Positions 21,501-31,913 of a DNA stretch of 53,839 nucleotides are shown piece by piece. The stretch spans positions 1-53,839 of the forward strand of contig JAOPGA020000802.1 of the NCBI GenBank assembly GCA_026419775.2. Reading direction: 5' to 3'. Source of the stretch: Acrasis kona (taxonomy: Eukaryota; Heterolobosea; Eutetramitea; Acrasida; Acrasidae). The position numbers and the translations under genes are program-made. The notes below the pieces were generated by a model. The model had not been told where the DNA came from and ran no database searches. It was given only the letters and a program-made list of their open reading frames with translations. How positions within the stretch are numbered: the first letter of the stretch is position 1; each line of letters starts with the position of its first letter.

Positions 21501-23789
21501 TAATCTTTTTGAATAAATGAACGATTGATTCATCTTCGTATTGAGCGCTACTGGCGTGATTCTTTAATGGTATATCATCAATTTGAAAATCTTGATCGTC
21601 GTCATCTTCTTCGTGATGGAACGGATGACTCTTGAATGAAATATTCGAATTGGAGGATTGATTAAATTCATTTAGTTCCTTGGCCAATAACGATAGTTTA
21701 TCCACAATGATGCTATTGGTCTCAAAGTGATGATTTTGAATTAAATTCTCACAGAGTGCAACTGCATAGGGTACCAAATCGCTGGCTTTCAATAAAGAAG
21801 AGTCGCAATTCTTTTTGCTAAATCGACTCGATTCAGGTACGTTCGGTACATATTTCGACAAGACGGTCGATCCATCTTCTTTTGATTCCATCGCTTTTAT
21901 TTTCTTTTTCATTTTATAAACAATGCTTCTTTTTGATTTTTCGGATCCACTGATGCGATTAGCTTGTTCGACGACTCCTTCTCTCACAAAGTACTCTCCG
22001 AAAATATCTGGTAATGAGTTCCATAATATTTCGCACATTTCCAAAGCGGTGCTCACGTGTATTAAATCATTGGTGGATAATAAGTTAGCTAGCCATGTGG
22101 AGAATGGAATGTTGCGTAATAGATTGGATAATGTAGTTGGGTCGGTGTTGCTGATGATGATTCCGATGATTGTTAAGGATCTGTATCCGATGGTATCGTT
22201 GTGATTGGACGAGAAGAGGTGCATGAGAGGTGGTATCAAATGGGCGCCGATTTCTAATAAAAGTGATTGGTCTTGTTCTGATGACATGTTATCGTCCATT
22301 AAATCATCATCATCATCATCGTCTTGATTTTTAGTTTGGAAATGTTTGGTGGCGAAGGTATGGCTGGCGGTAGCGTCCGATTTGCATAGGTTGATGAGTA
22401 AATTTTTACGTTCGGTGGTTGATGCTTCCGATGCGAATTTGTGTCGAGATGGATTTTTGGGTAATAATTCATCCAACAATAAAACAATGTCATTAAAGTG
22501 ATCCAACGGGTTTGTTTTCGGTTGGTTCAATGTGGAATCGTCTTGATGTAACAATGAAGCCAATGTCCTCGAAATGTGTTTTTGGACGAGTAATTGCTTG
22601 ACTCGTGGTGATGACTGACAAAGTGTCGTTAAAGTGGAAATGGTTGTATTTACAATTGATTTTTGATTTGTTGATGGGGCGGTAGATTCCAACATTTGTA
22701 ACAAACGATCAATGAGAGGTGCATCTTGACCGTCGTCATTTTTTAATCCACACAATTCATCGATCAATTTGTTGTCGCTCGATAAGCAGGTGGCAATGTT
22801 GTTGATGCACTTGATTGCATTTTCCACGACGGACGCATCATCGTAATTCAAAAAATTACAAATGCTCGGGGAGGCCTCCAATACGGTTTGTGTGTTGTTT
22901 TGAGAGATCCTCTTGCACAAATTTTGTGTGATTTTTAAAATCTTTTTTTGAACATTCATGCTGAAAAAATCAACAAATGCCAAACATGCCATCATGACGC
23001 CTTCTCTGAGCAGAGTTGGTGCTTGAGTGTATGATAAATGTTCCAAGCATTGTATGCACTGCTCTGCGAGATCAATGTATTCGATGCTGAGTAACTTTGA
23101 TGCTAATGTTCCTACTCCATTGTCCTTTACTAAATAGGCACTTGATTCTGGCCATACGTCAATCATGTGGGTGAGAGCTCTTGCGGACAATACTGTATTG
23201 ATTGTTATTGAAAATGTTTGATGGATGACGAAAACTTACGCATCAAGTCATAATTGGACTCATGATTAAGTAGGTCTATCATGAGTGGTACGAAGCGATC
23301 GATTTGGGAGGAACCTAAACTTGTTTCGGTTGCAATGGAGAAGAAACTGCACAGCTCTCCCATGCATTCGTACTTAAGTCCGTCGTCGCCCTCTGATAAT
23401 CCTTGTATTAATCTATTTACATGCTCGTTGCCTGTTACATGTTCAAATAAATGTTCAAATACGAATAATATACTTACTTAGAGCTCCTCTTGATAGATTT
23501 GCGTATCCTCCAAGATTATCTAATATATTTTCAAAGTTATGTGCCATTGTTTCAGTTTGGTGGTTGATGTGTTCCAACCTTCTTCTCTTTCTGTTTTGCT
23601 TTTCTTGCTTTCTCCTTCTTTTCTTTTCTAGATCTTGATGGATCCTTCTGTCTTGATTTTTCCGCCACTGATCTCTGGTGGACTTCTTTATCCTATGCTT
23701 TTTGTGTCTTCAATGATGTTAGTCAACCGCAAGTTCTATTTGACGCACTTGATGGGTGATGGTGTGTTGTGATCGTGGCAATTTCTCAT
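18538..23789 (-). CDS. HECT-type E3 ubiquitin ligase, TRIP12/UFD4/UPL3 group
   Basis: Predicted exons 23749-23789, 23478-23707, 23240-23431 and 18538-23192 give 1,705 residues. The N-terminus is strongly basic (KKHRIKK, KKRRRKQEKQNRKRRR), like a nuclear localisation signal. Armadillo-type helices follow (LARALTHMIDVWPES-like start, about residues 60-450). The middle holds a long low-complexity region rich in Asn, Ser and acidic residues, and the last 380 residues form the HECT domain. The catalytic Cys lies in LPSVMTCTNYLKLPDYS, 34 residues from the end, as in TRIP12; the C-terminal NAFLLS tail is also family-like. Family members polyubiquitinate N-degron and ubiquitin-fusion substrates. The two 5' introns with GTAAGT donors are convincing; the first intron (23708-23748, donor GTGCGT, branch-like CTAAC near its 3' end) keeps frame but is less certain. 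Without it the start would be ATG 23547. Confidence 0.9.
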
Positions 23790-24743
23790 TTTTAAATCTT
23801 TTTGTAATGTGGACTTAGAGGAGTCCTGAACTTATAGGTGGTTGACACAGATCGAGTAGATAGTGGATGTCAAAAGTTCCTGGAACTTGATGCGTTAAAA
23901 GTGACCAGATACAATCACCCGTCAAGTGCACCATTCATCAGGATACATTGAGGATAAGATCAAGGGTTGAAGGGTTGTTATTGCAAAATTAAGAATTTAT
24001 TCACGTAACCGACATTAAAATTTCAAACAAGGGAATTACGGAATACATGTATCCAGTATTTGTGCTACATAAACACTAACAATTTGAAACTAATACATAT
24101 TTATAAAGCTGTTGAATTGTATACTTTAAGGCGTAATAGTGCATCTGATCTTTTTTTAGCAGATATTATCAATGTATGAACATGGCACTATGGCTCTCTG
24201 CATCTCCCATCTGCTCTAAACCCTTCTTTGGTTGATGACCTGGTTATTGAAACTTATTAGCATCTCAACTAAAATTGAAGACAATTATGTAACAACGTAA
24301 TTACTACGAAGAAACGTCAATTCAAGATTTAATTGGACTCCTAAATAACTTGCAATACAACCCTGACTCAACATAATTTGTAATGAATTGAACTTTGCTT
24401 GATTAACACTGCTCCCTTGGCGTACGACCCACTCCATACCTATAAACTGAATTCTTATGGATCTAACTTGGAACGAACCGAGTACTAGAGTCGAATTGAA
24501 CCCAAAATTAAGCAGGGTACTGTTAAAGAAATAGCTACAGAATTGTAAATTTAGATTTACTACTCATAAAAAAATTCTCCTTAAGTATCTTTACAGGTGC
24601 TCTTTTAACATTTGATAACATGTGAACTGTGAATATCAAGGCTCGTTTCATAGCCCGCAATGTAAATTTAACTATTTTTGTAATACTAATCGTTAGTTAT
24701 ACCCAAATCGGACTAATATTTGTAGCCAACAAATTCACAAAAC
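23790..24743. other. Intergenic region upstream of the HECT ligase and PPi-PFK
   Basis: Divergent, AT-rich spacer of about 950 nt. It contains only very short frames. I looked for tRNA-like arms (for example around 24420-24520) and found none that close. Promoters of both flanking genes must lie here; no TATA box stands out. Confidence 0.5.
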
Positions 24744-26024
24744 ATGAGCACACAAGAGAAGGTAGTTGAAAGACTTGGTATCTGCGTTGGTGGTGGACCA
24801 GCTCCAGGTATCAACGGTGTGATCGCCGCAGTCACAATCGAAGCCATCAACAATGGATTGGAAGTTGTTGGTTTCATCGAAGGTTTCAAATACCTAATGG
24901 CCAAGGACTACACCAAGTTCAAGACATTGAAAATCAGCGATGTTTCACGCATTCACTTCCAAGGAGGCTCTGTTCTACGTACCTCTCGTTCAAACCCCAC
25001 AAAGAACCCCGTCCATCTACAAAACTGCGTTGACGTTCTTTCAGAACTCAACGTTAAGTACTTGGTCACCATCGGTGGTGATGACACAGCCTTCTCAAGC
25101 ATGAGTATCGCCAAGGCTGCTGACAACAAAATCAAGGTTTGCCACGTACCCAAGACAATCGATAACGATCTCCCCCTTCCCAACGGAATCCCCACTTTCG
25201 GATATCAAACCGCCCGTGAGGTCGGAACCAACATCCTCCGCAACTTGAGCGAAGACGCCAAGACCGCCGGTAGATTCTTCATTGTAGTCGCCATGGGTCG
25301 TAATGCTGGTCACTTGGCACTCGGTATTGGAAAGTCTGCTGGTGCTCAACTCACAATCATTCCCGAAGAGTTCCACGGCTCCAAGATCACCTTCAACCGC
25401 GTCTGTGACATTATCGAATCAACCGTAATCAAGAGACTGGCCAAAGGAAAGGACCACGGTGTCGTCGTTTTGGCTGAGGGTCTTTTGGAGCACATGGACC
25501 AAGAGGACTTGATCACCATGTTCGGTCAAGAGAACGTCAAGCTCGACCCCCACGGACACATCCTACTCGCCGAGTTGGACTTTGGTAAGCAAATCAGAGA
25601 TGAGTTGCGCTCAAGAGCCTCCAAGCGTGGAATCTCCGTCAACTTCACCGAGAAGAACTTGGGTTACGAATTGAGATGCGCACCACCAAATGCTTACGAT
25701 CGTGAGTACACCAGAGATTTGGGATACGGAGCAGTCAGCTATCTATTGTCTGGCCGCAGCGGTGCCCTCATCAGCTTCCAAGGAACAAGCATGGTGCCAA
25801 TGGACTTTGAGGACATCAAGGACCCCAAGACCGGCAAGGCCCGCGTCAGAATGGTCGACTGCGATAGCGAAGGTTTCAAGGTTGCCGTCAAGTACATGAT
25901 CCGTTTGTCAGCAAAGGACTTTAACAACCCACAAAAGTTACAAATACTTGCACAAGCAGGAAAGACAACAGAAGAAGAGTTCAAGAAGCAATTTGAATAC
26001 TTGGTCCACTCCGAAGCCCATTAA
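24744..26024 (+). CDS. Pyrophosphate-dependent 6-phosphofructokinase
   Basis: Glycolytic enzyme that phosphorylates fructose 6-phosphate with PPi instead of ATP, a reversible step (EC 2.7.1.90). The 426-residue product has the nucleotide/PPi loop GGGPAPGIN (residues 16-24), GGDDTA (111-116), where the second Asp replaces the Gly of ATP enzymes, and PKTIDND (136-142), whose Lys is typical of PPi users; substrate-binding MGRNAGH is at 184-190. PPi-dependent PFK is established in Naegleria fowleri. Codon use is richer in C and G at third positions than in neighbouring genes, which suggests strong expression. There is no intron. SF3B3 starts 86 nt downstream on the same strand. Confidence 0.93.
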   Translation: MSTQEKVVERLGICVGGGPAPGINGVIAAVTIEAINNGLEVVGFIEGFKYLMAKDYTKFKTLKISDVSRIHFQGGSVLRTSRSNPTKNPVHLQNCVDVLSELNVKYLVTIGGDDTAFSSMSIAKAADNKIKVCHVPKTIDNDLPLPNGIPTFGYQTAREVGTNILRNLSEDAKTAGRFFIVVAMGRNAGHLALGIGKSAGAQLTIIPEEFHGSKITFNRVCDIIESTVIKRLAKGKDHGVVVLAEGLLEHMDQEDLITMFGQENVKLDPHGHILLAELDFGKQIRDELRSRASKRGISVNFTEKNLGYELRCAPPNAYDREYTRDLGYGAVSYLLSGRSGALISFQGTSMVPMDFEDIKDPKTGKARVRMVDCDSEGFKVAVKYMIRLSAKDFNNPQKLQILAQAGKTTEEEFKKQFEYLVHSEAH

Positions 26025-26110
26025 AATAAACAATTTTTGTAATATTGAGTTTCCATCTTTCGTTGAACCCCAAGTCAACTACTCTATCGAAAGCAGCGTG
26101 ATATCGTCCC

Positions 26111-29100
26111 ATGCACTTGTATAACGTAACCTTGCAGCGTGCAGGCGCTATTACACAAAGTATTGTTGGAAGTTTCACCGGAACCGCTTCATCCACAAAT
26201 AGCAGAAGCTTCGTACATGAAATCCTAGTATCAAGGGGCAAAATACTCGAACTATACAAAATTGATGAAAACTGTCAGCTTGTTAGCATTTATTCGCAAG
26301 AAGTTTTCGGTGTGATTAGAACCATTCAAACATACCGTTACAGCGGTGCAGGAAAAGACTATGTGATCGTCGGTTCCGACTCGGGTAGAATCGTCATTTT
26401 AGAGTGGCAGACCGATAAGAACAAATTTGTAAAGGTACACATGGAAACGTTCGGAAAGACTGGGTGCAGAAGAATCGTACCAGGTCAACACCTTGCCGTT
26501 GATCCCAAAGGTCGCGCTGTCATGATCTCCGCCATCGAGAAACAAAAATTTGTCTACGTGTTAAACAGAGACAACCTATCGAGGTTGACCATCTCTTCTC
26601 CTCTAGAAGCACACAAATCCCACACAATAATATATTCCACGGTGCCTGTCGATGTGGGTTTCGACAATCCAATGTTCGCCTGCTTGGAATTAGATCACGG
26701 TGAATTCGACCACATACCCATAGACATCGAAAAACTAGACGCCGACAAACAACCAAAAAAGATGCTGACCTATTATGAACTTGACCTCGGAGTCAACCAT
26801 GTATTAAAAAAATGGAGCGTAGAAGTAGAGAGAACAGCACATTTATTACTTTCGGTTCCAGGAGGCACGGACGGTCCTAGCGGTGTATTGGTCTTTTCCG
26901 AAAACCACGTGACTTATAGACATCAAAGCAGAAGGGACGTTACCTGTACCATTCCAAGAAGAGACACTTGTAATTTAGAGAGAGGAATGATGATCGTGTC
27001 AGGAATCACATACAAGCTAAAAACATTCTTCTTCTTGGTTCAGAGCGAGTTTGGCGACTTGTACAAGATTAATCTGGACGTCGGTGGAGATGGACAGGTG
27101 GAAAGGATTAATTGCGTCTACTTTGATACGGTACCCATCTCTTCGAGCATCAACATTACAAAATCAGGATACCTGTTCGTAGCGAGTGAATTTGGAGATC
27201 ACAAACTATACCAGTTCACAAACATTGAAAATGTAGTGTCGGCACTCACTGCCAGTCATTTACCCAACAATGAACCCATCGATCTCTTCAAAGTAAGAGC
27301 GCTCACCAACATTTCTCTGGTCCAATCCATCGACTCCCTATCTCCAATCATTGATCTCAAAGTACACGACATTCTAAACGAAGGCACCAATCAAATCATT
27401 GCCTTGTGCGGAAGAGGTCCAAGAAGCACACTACGCATCCTCAAGCATGGACTGCCAGTGACAGAATTAGCCAAAAATGAGATCGGCAATCCCATCAGCG
27501 TATTCAGCATCAAACAACACGTGAATCAAAAGCACGAAAGTAACATTGTGATCTCCTTCAGTAATTACACATTGGTCCTCACGTTAGGAGATCGCGTCGA
27601 ACAAGTCAACCAATCCGAACACGGAATGAAGGAAAACGTGGCCACATTAGCAACAGGTCTCATCGGAGAAGATTGTCTATTGCAAGTTCACGCGTCAGGT
27701 TTATTACTTTTAAGACCCGACAAACAAACGCACGAATGGGATAGCGACAAGAAACAAGTCACCAGAGCAGCAATCAACCAACACCAAGTCGTCCTAGCAC
27801 TAGCAGGCGGAGAAATTATTTACTTTGAATACGATCCACACGAACGTCAATTAGTAGAAATGGATAAAGTCGAAACGGGACAAGACGTTGTTTGTTTGGC
27901 AGTGGGTACCATTCCAGAATCCAAAACTCGATCTAGATTCATGGCAGCTGGTTTCATCGATAAGACGGTTCGAGTGTACTCGTTAGATCGAGATGATTGC
28001 ATGACCATCTTGACTCGACAAGCATTACCTAGCGAACCCGAAAGCATCGCCATTTGCTTGATGCCATCTCTATTCGACGATTCGCAATTCATAAATTATT
28101 TGATGATCGGATTGAACAATGGAATCATGATCAAATCTTCGATGGATCACATCACTGGAGAATTGAGCGACACGAGGACTAGATTCTTGGGAACCAAACC
28201 TGTCAAATTACAAAAAATTAGAATCGGATCCAATCAAAATCAAGCCGTGTTAGCAATGAGCACTCGTTCGTGGTTAATTTATCATTATCAATCCAGAATG
28301 TTGACCACTCCATTGAGTTACTCTACTTTACATTCCGTAGCTAGTTTCACTTCCGAACAATGTCCAAGCGATGGTTTGTTGGCATTAGGCGGAAACGATT
28401 TACGAGTTTTGACGTTGGATAAATTAATGGGTCAAATGTTCACTCCGAACGTGATTCCGTTGAAATATACGCCCAGAAGATTCGTGGTGAGCGATCGTCA
28501 TTCTAAATTATACGTGATCGAAAGCGACCATAATTCATTATCGCCATTGGAATTAGAAAAGGTGAAATCAAGATCATCGAATCATGATTTGATGAGCATG
28601 GATCAAAGTGGCGATGATGAGAATCGGATCGAAAATGGAAATGACGAATCGTCGGAGAGCGAAATTGGGTGTTATAGACCATTAGTAAATTCTGGTAAAT
28701 GGGCATCCTTGATTCGAACATTTGATCCATCGAATCCAGATTCCACGGATGTGATTGAGTTGGAAGAAAATGAAGCTGCGTTTAGTTTGGCATTGGTTAC
28801 GTTCGCGACCAATCCATTATCCACATTTAAAAAATCTTCATCCAATTCCAATTCATCAAGTGGCGATCAGTTCCTAATTGTGGGAACTGCTCAAGATGTG
28901 ATTTTAAATCCACGATCATGTAGCAAATCATTCTTGCACGTTTACAAAATCAACGAATCGGGTCAATTACAATTCGTCCACAAAACGCAAGTAGATTTCA
29001 TCCCGACGGTCATGGCCGAATTCAAGGGCAGATTGTTGGTTGGAATCGGTAATCATTTACGAATTTATGATTTGGGAAAGAAGAAATTACTAAGGAAATG

Positions 29101-29824
29101 CGAAAACAATCAATTCCCACACGGCATTCAAACGTTGCATGTGGACGGAAATCGAATCTATGTCGGAGATGTGACCGAATCGTTTCATTTTGTAAAATAC
29201 AATCGAAGCGAGAATTCGTTGACCATCTTTGCGGATGATACTTGTCCAAGATGGATCACCGCTGCTGTTCAATTGGATTATGATACCATGGCCGGCGCCG
29301 ATAAGTTTGGAAATGTTTTCGTGTTGAGATTACCGAGAGATGTGACCGAAGAGATGGAGGATATTTCTGGGAGTGGATTGAATGGGAATCGTTGGATTTG
29401 GGAAAGAGGTTTGTTGAACGGAGCGCCTCAGAAGGCAACGATGTTGGTTCAATTCCATGTGGGCGAGATTGTTACGTGCATGGTCAAGACTTCGTTGGTG
29501 AGGGGTAGTCCGCAGGTGATTGTTTATGGAACGTTGAGCGGCGGTATTGGTTTGTTGGTTCCATTTGCTGTTTCTCAAGATGTTGAATTTTTCAATTTGT
29601 TGGAAATGCATCTAAGGGAGGAATGTCCTCCGTTGTGTGGTAGGGATCATTTGGCTTATCGTAGTTTCTATTTCCCGGTGAAGGCTACTGTCGATGGTGA
29701 CTTGTGCGAGTTGTTCTTGAGTTTGGAGGTGAGCAAGCAGAGGTCCATTGCGGAGGAGTTACGGAGGACGGTTGCTGATGTGGCAAAGAAAATTGAGGAC
29801 ATGAAGAATCAATCTGGATTTTAA
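26111..29824 (+). CDS. SF3B3: Splicing factor 3B subunit 3 (SF3B3/Rse1)
   Basis: Scaffold subunit of the SF3b complex of the U2 snRNP, which holds SF3B1 at the intron branch site. The 1,237-residue protein begins MHLYNVTLQRAGAITQSIVG, close to the start of SF3B3 in animals and plants, and continues through three beta-propellers of the DDB1/CPSF160 type; human SF3B3 has 1,217 residues. FGKTGCRRIVPGQHLAVDPKGRA near residue 115 and, near the end, CGRDHLAYRSFYFPVKATVDGDLCE are family hallmarks. A Ser/Asn/acidic insert near 28560-28670 and a Ser/Asn-rich one near 28830-28865 are not conserved. No intron. The constitutive splicing machinery here serves a genome with very short introns. Confidence 0.95.
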   Translation: MHLYNVTLQRAGAITQSIVGSFTGTASSTNSRSFVHEILVSRGKILELYKIDENCQLVSIYSQEVFGVIRTIQTYRYSGAGKDYVIVGSDSGRIVILEWQTDKNKFVKVHMETFGKTGCRRIVPGQHLAVDPKGRAVMISAIEKQKFVYVLNRDNLSRLTISSPLEAHKSHTIIYSTVPVDVGFDNPMFACLELDHGEFDHIPIDIEKLDADKQPKKMLTYYELDLGVNHVLKKWSVEVERTAHLLLSVPGGTDGPSGVLVFSENHVTYRHQSRRDVTCTIPRRDTCNLERGMMIVSGITYKLKTFFFLVQSEFGDLYKINLDVGGDGQVERINCVYFDTVPISSSINITKSGYLFVASEFGDHKLYQFTNIENVVSALTASHLPNNEPIDLFKVRALTNISLVQSIDSLSPIIDLKVHDILNEGTNQIIALCGRGPRSTLRILKHGLPVTELAKNEIGNPISVFSIKQHVNQKHESNIVISFSNYTLVLTLGDRVEQVNQSEHGMKENVATLATGLIGEDCLLQVHASGLLLLRPDKQTHEWDSDKKQVTRAAINQHQVVLALAGGEIIYFEYDPHERQLVEMDKVETGQDVVCLAVGTIPESKTRSRFMAAGFIDKTVRVYSLDRDDCMTILTRQALPSEPESIAICLMPSLFDDSQFINYLMIGLNNGIMIKSSMDHITGELSDTRTRFLGTKPVKLQKIRIGSNQNQAVLAMSTRSWLIYHYQSRMLTTPLSYSTLHSVASFTSEQCPSDGLLALGGNDLRVLTLDKLMGQMFTPNVIPLKYTPRRFVVSDRHSKLYVIESDHNSLSPLELEKVKSRSSNHDLMSMDQSGDDENRIENGNDESSESEIGCYRPLVNSGKWASLIRTFDPSNPDSTDVIELEENEAAFSLALVTFATNPLSTFKKSSSNSNSSSGDQFLIVGTAQDVILNPRSCSKSFLHVYKINESGQLQFVHKTQVDFIPTVMAEFKGRLLVGIGNHLRIYDLGKKKLLRKCENNQFPHGIQTLHVDGNRIYVGDVTESFHFVKYNRSENSLTIFADDTCPRWITAAVQLDYDTMAGADKFGNVFVLRLPRDVTEEMEDISGSGLNGNRWIWERGLLNGAPQKATMLVQFHVGEIVTCMVKTSLVRGSPQVIVYGTLSGGIGLLVPFAVSQDVEFFNLLEMHLREECPPLCGRDHLAYRSFYFPVKATVDGDLCELFLSLEVSKQRSIAEELRRTVADVAKKIEDMKNQSGF

Positions 29825-29973
29825 TAAAACAGTTTTATTTTTAAATCGAGGATATCCGGTACTTGTTATAACGATGTGTCAAATGTCTTTTTATTGGATT
29901 GGGAATCCTTAAATTGGAAAGTGTTTTTGAGGGTGTAATCACATCAAACCGAAAAATACAAACATTTATTAGC

Positions 29974-31008
29974 ATGCTGGTAAGGTTCTTGTTGCTTTGT
30001 GCGATCGTGGTTAGTGTCTTGACACAAGTACCGTTCGACCGTATCAAGCCGAGGAGGAATCTATGCAGGACTCAAACGGAGGACTTTAAGAGTTGGAGGA
30101 GCTTTTCTTACATTACACCTCCCGCTCCAGCTTATGATGATGGTTCAATCAAACATACCTTGCGCACCATTTCAGATTCCACTCCCGTCTACCAAGCACA
30201 AATTTACCAAGCAAGCACCAAAGATCACTTTGCATGGCCACTTTTGGACTTTTCACAAACTGCTGTCGGAAAGTTCCAGACCCCTGTTTACATAGATTTT
30301 TATTTCCTTACACAAGGTTTCAACGTTCCAAGCAATGGATATGCAAGCATTGCGACATTTTCCCCTGACGGAGACACGCCCAATAGGTATATTTCATTGG
30401 ACATGAACTCACAAGGAATGTTATATCTTAACAGAGTGCCAGCACAAAACAGCCCAGTTGGGAATTGGATCTTCCAAAAGACAAACAACTTGATTAACGA
30501 CAACACATGGATGAACATTACAGTCTATCTAGATTTCAATCCTGCAGGAGGAATCGCAGCAGTTTGGCAAGATGGTGTCCTGCAATCTGTAGCTAACGTC
30601 ACAGGTTCAAGCAGTGCTACTTTGGGTCAGTTGCATTTGGGAATTGCAGCATCAGGATCCATCTCATCTGGTAGTATTTATAACTATGGTTTGAACGTGA
30701 TGCAAGTATGTGAACCTACTAACACTGATGTCACGACTGCTCCATCTGCACCTACACAAAGACCTACAACTACTCAACCTCCTTCTGGTACCACAACAAC
30801 ATCTGCTAGTACTACCACTACTTCAGCGACAACTACAACTTTGGCACCCACTACATCTGGACCTACCACTACACAAGCACCAGCAAACATTCCTATTCCT
30901 CAGGAAACTACAACTGATAGCCCAGTAAGGTCAAGTTCAACAAAACAAACAGTTTCGTATTGGCTTTTCGCTCTAGTTGTACTAAATGTAATTATTCAAG
31001 GGTTGTAG
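29974..31008 (+). CDS. Secreted, probably GPI-anchored lectin-like surface protein with Thr-rich stalk
   Basis: I place the start at ATG 29974 (MLVRFLLLCAIVVSVLTQ), a clean signal peptide, rather than 25 codons upstream where the frame opens. The 344-residue product has a concanavalin-like beta-sandwich region over about residues 50-250 (VYIDFYF, NGYASIATF, WMNITVYLDF and AAVWQDGVLQ are typical strand patterns of LamG or polysaccharide-lyase-like folds). A stalk of about 60 residues rich in Thr, Ser and Pro follows, then a C-terminal hydrophobic tail (YWLFALVVLNVIIQGL) ending at the stop, as in GPI-anchored proteins. It is probably an outer-surface adhesin or carbohydrate-binding protein; enzymatic activity cannot be judged. 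It starts 149 nt after SF3B3. Confidence 0.75.
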   Translation: MLVRFLLLCAIVVSVLTQVPFDRIKPRRNLCRTQTEDFKSWRSFSYITPPAPAYDDGSIKHTLRTISDSTPVYQAQIYQASTKDHFAWPLLDFSQTAVGKFQTPVYIDFYFLTQGFNVPSNGYASIATFSPDGDTPNRYISLDMNSQGMLYLNRVPAQNSPVGNWIFQKTNNLINDNTWMNITVYLDFNPAGGIAAVWQDGVLQSVANVTGSSSATLGQLHLGIAASGSISSGSIYNYGLNVMQVCEPTNTDVTTAPSAPTQRPTTTQPPSGTTTTSASTTTTSATTTTLAPTTSGPTTTQAPANIPIPQETTTDSPVRSSSTKQTVSYWLFALVVLNVIIQGL

Positions 31009-31092
31009 ATAAACAAAATTTTTGTATTTAATGTAACTTTTTTAATGATTAATGTTGATTAATACAAATTTCAATCCCCTTAACTGTATCTC
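31009..31092. other. 3' flank of the surface-protein gene
   Basis: AT-rich 3' flank with a probable polyadenylation region, ending at the 77-bp element. Nothing else was seen. Confidence 0.4.
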
Positions 31093-31169
31093 TTAACTAT
31101 TGATGGTCGATGTCGGCGTGGCGGACAGATACCTGAGTGCAGAGCCTATCTCTGCTATTAAACTTGGTT
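31093..31169 (-). repeat. 77-bp dispersed element, copy B (inverted relative to copy A)
   Basis: Reverse complement of this segment matches 9371-9447 over all 77 positions without a gap (66 identical by my count). On the minus strand GCAGAG and CTCTGC (five-base loop) form a perfect six-pair hairpin; copy A has GCAGGG and CCATGC at the same place, with one A-T pair changed to G-C and one mismatch. Translated in the one frame open in copy A this copy soon meets a stop, so it is not a gene. It lies in a 905-nt intergenic region. Confidence 0.7.
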
Positions 31170-31866
31170 CGACTATTCGTGTATTGTTAGTGTCTATCGT
31201 GTATGAACGGATTATAATTGATTAATGGAGGTTGGGTCATACTCGGTGAATGGATGAACATGGACAAGTGATGGATGTACTCGTTGTAAGTAAAGAGAAA
31301 CTCATGTTGCATGCGATACGAACACTCGTGAAAAATCTATCTCACGATAAAATTCCATGCCTTGCTCAAAAATGATGCAAGAGCATTTTATTGGACAAGT
31401 AACAGAAACCAAAAGCAAGGCAACAAAGTGATATAAACTTACGATGATCAAGATTGGGTTATGGATAATTCTCTGTAGCAAAATGATGCACCTCTCCAAA
31501 CATAGTGGTCCTGTCTGGACTTGACACAATGTTAACAACTCCCTTTACTTCATCTGGCATCATTTTAATCACGTTCAAATCCAAACAACAAATCCCCTGA
31601 CGTCATAGTATTCTTCAGTTCCCATCGTACGAAAAGCAAATTGAAGGATAATCGGAGTTGAACCATACGCTTGTAAACAAATATATATATATATATATTC
31701 CAACAGACCAATTCGTCGTCGACGAATAAAGTTATATCCTTCCTTAATTGATTTTTTTAACGTACTGTAGTGAGATTTTACTCCGAGATGCCAATATTCG
31801 TTGTAATCTGACGAATCATTATGTGCCTTGCTAAAATCGGTTAGAATTATCTACGGCTCCGAGGAC
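31170..31866. other. Intergenic, with a weak minus-strand coding-like patch and (TA)n
   Basis: On the minus strand 31459-31563 reads MMPDEVKGVVNIVSSPDRTT...HHFATENYP and stops; further on, EQGMEFYREIDFSRVFVSHAT ends at 31302 in another frame, with a strong GTAAGT donor between them. These could be exons of a small or decaying gene, but I could not join them into a consistent frame. A (TA)9 run lies at 31681-31698. ATTCGT and ACGAAT near 31800-31825 can form a small hairpin. Confidence 0.3.
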
Positions 31867-31874
31867 TATAAATA
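31867..31874 (+). promoter_or_regulatory. TATA-box-like element of the secreted peptide gene
   Basis: TATAAATA, 40 nt upstream of the start codon at 31914, in a spacing that suits a short 5' leader. It is the clearest TATA-like box in the window and suggests strong or regulated transcription of the peptide gene. Confidence 0.45.
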
Positions 31875-31913
31875 CCAACATATTCACAAACGTATCAAAA
31901 CAAATTAACAACA

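Noticed and set aside
24420-24520. tRNA-like strings (GAGTCGAATTGAACCC) between the HECT ligase and PFK genes
   Set aside because: No acceptor stem closes and no anticodon arm could be found on either strand.
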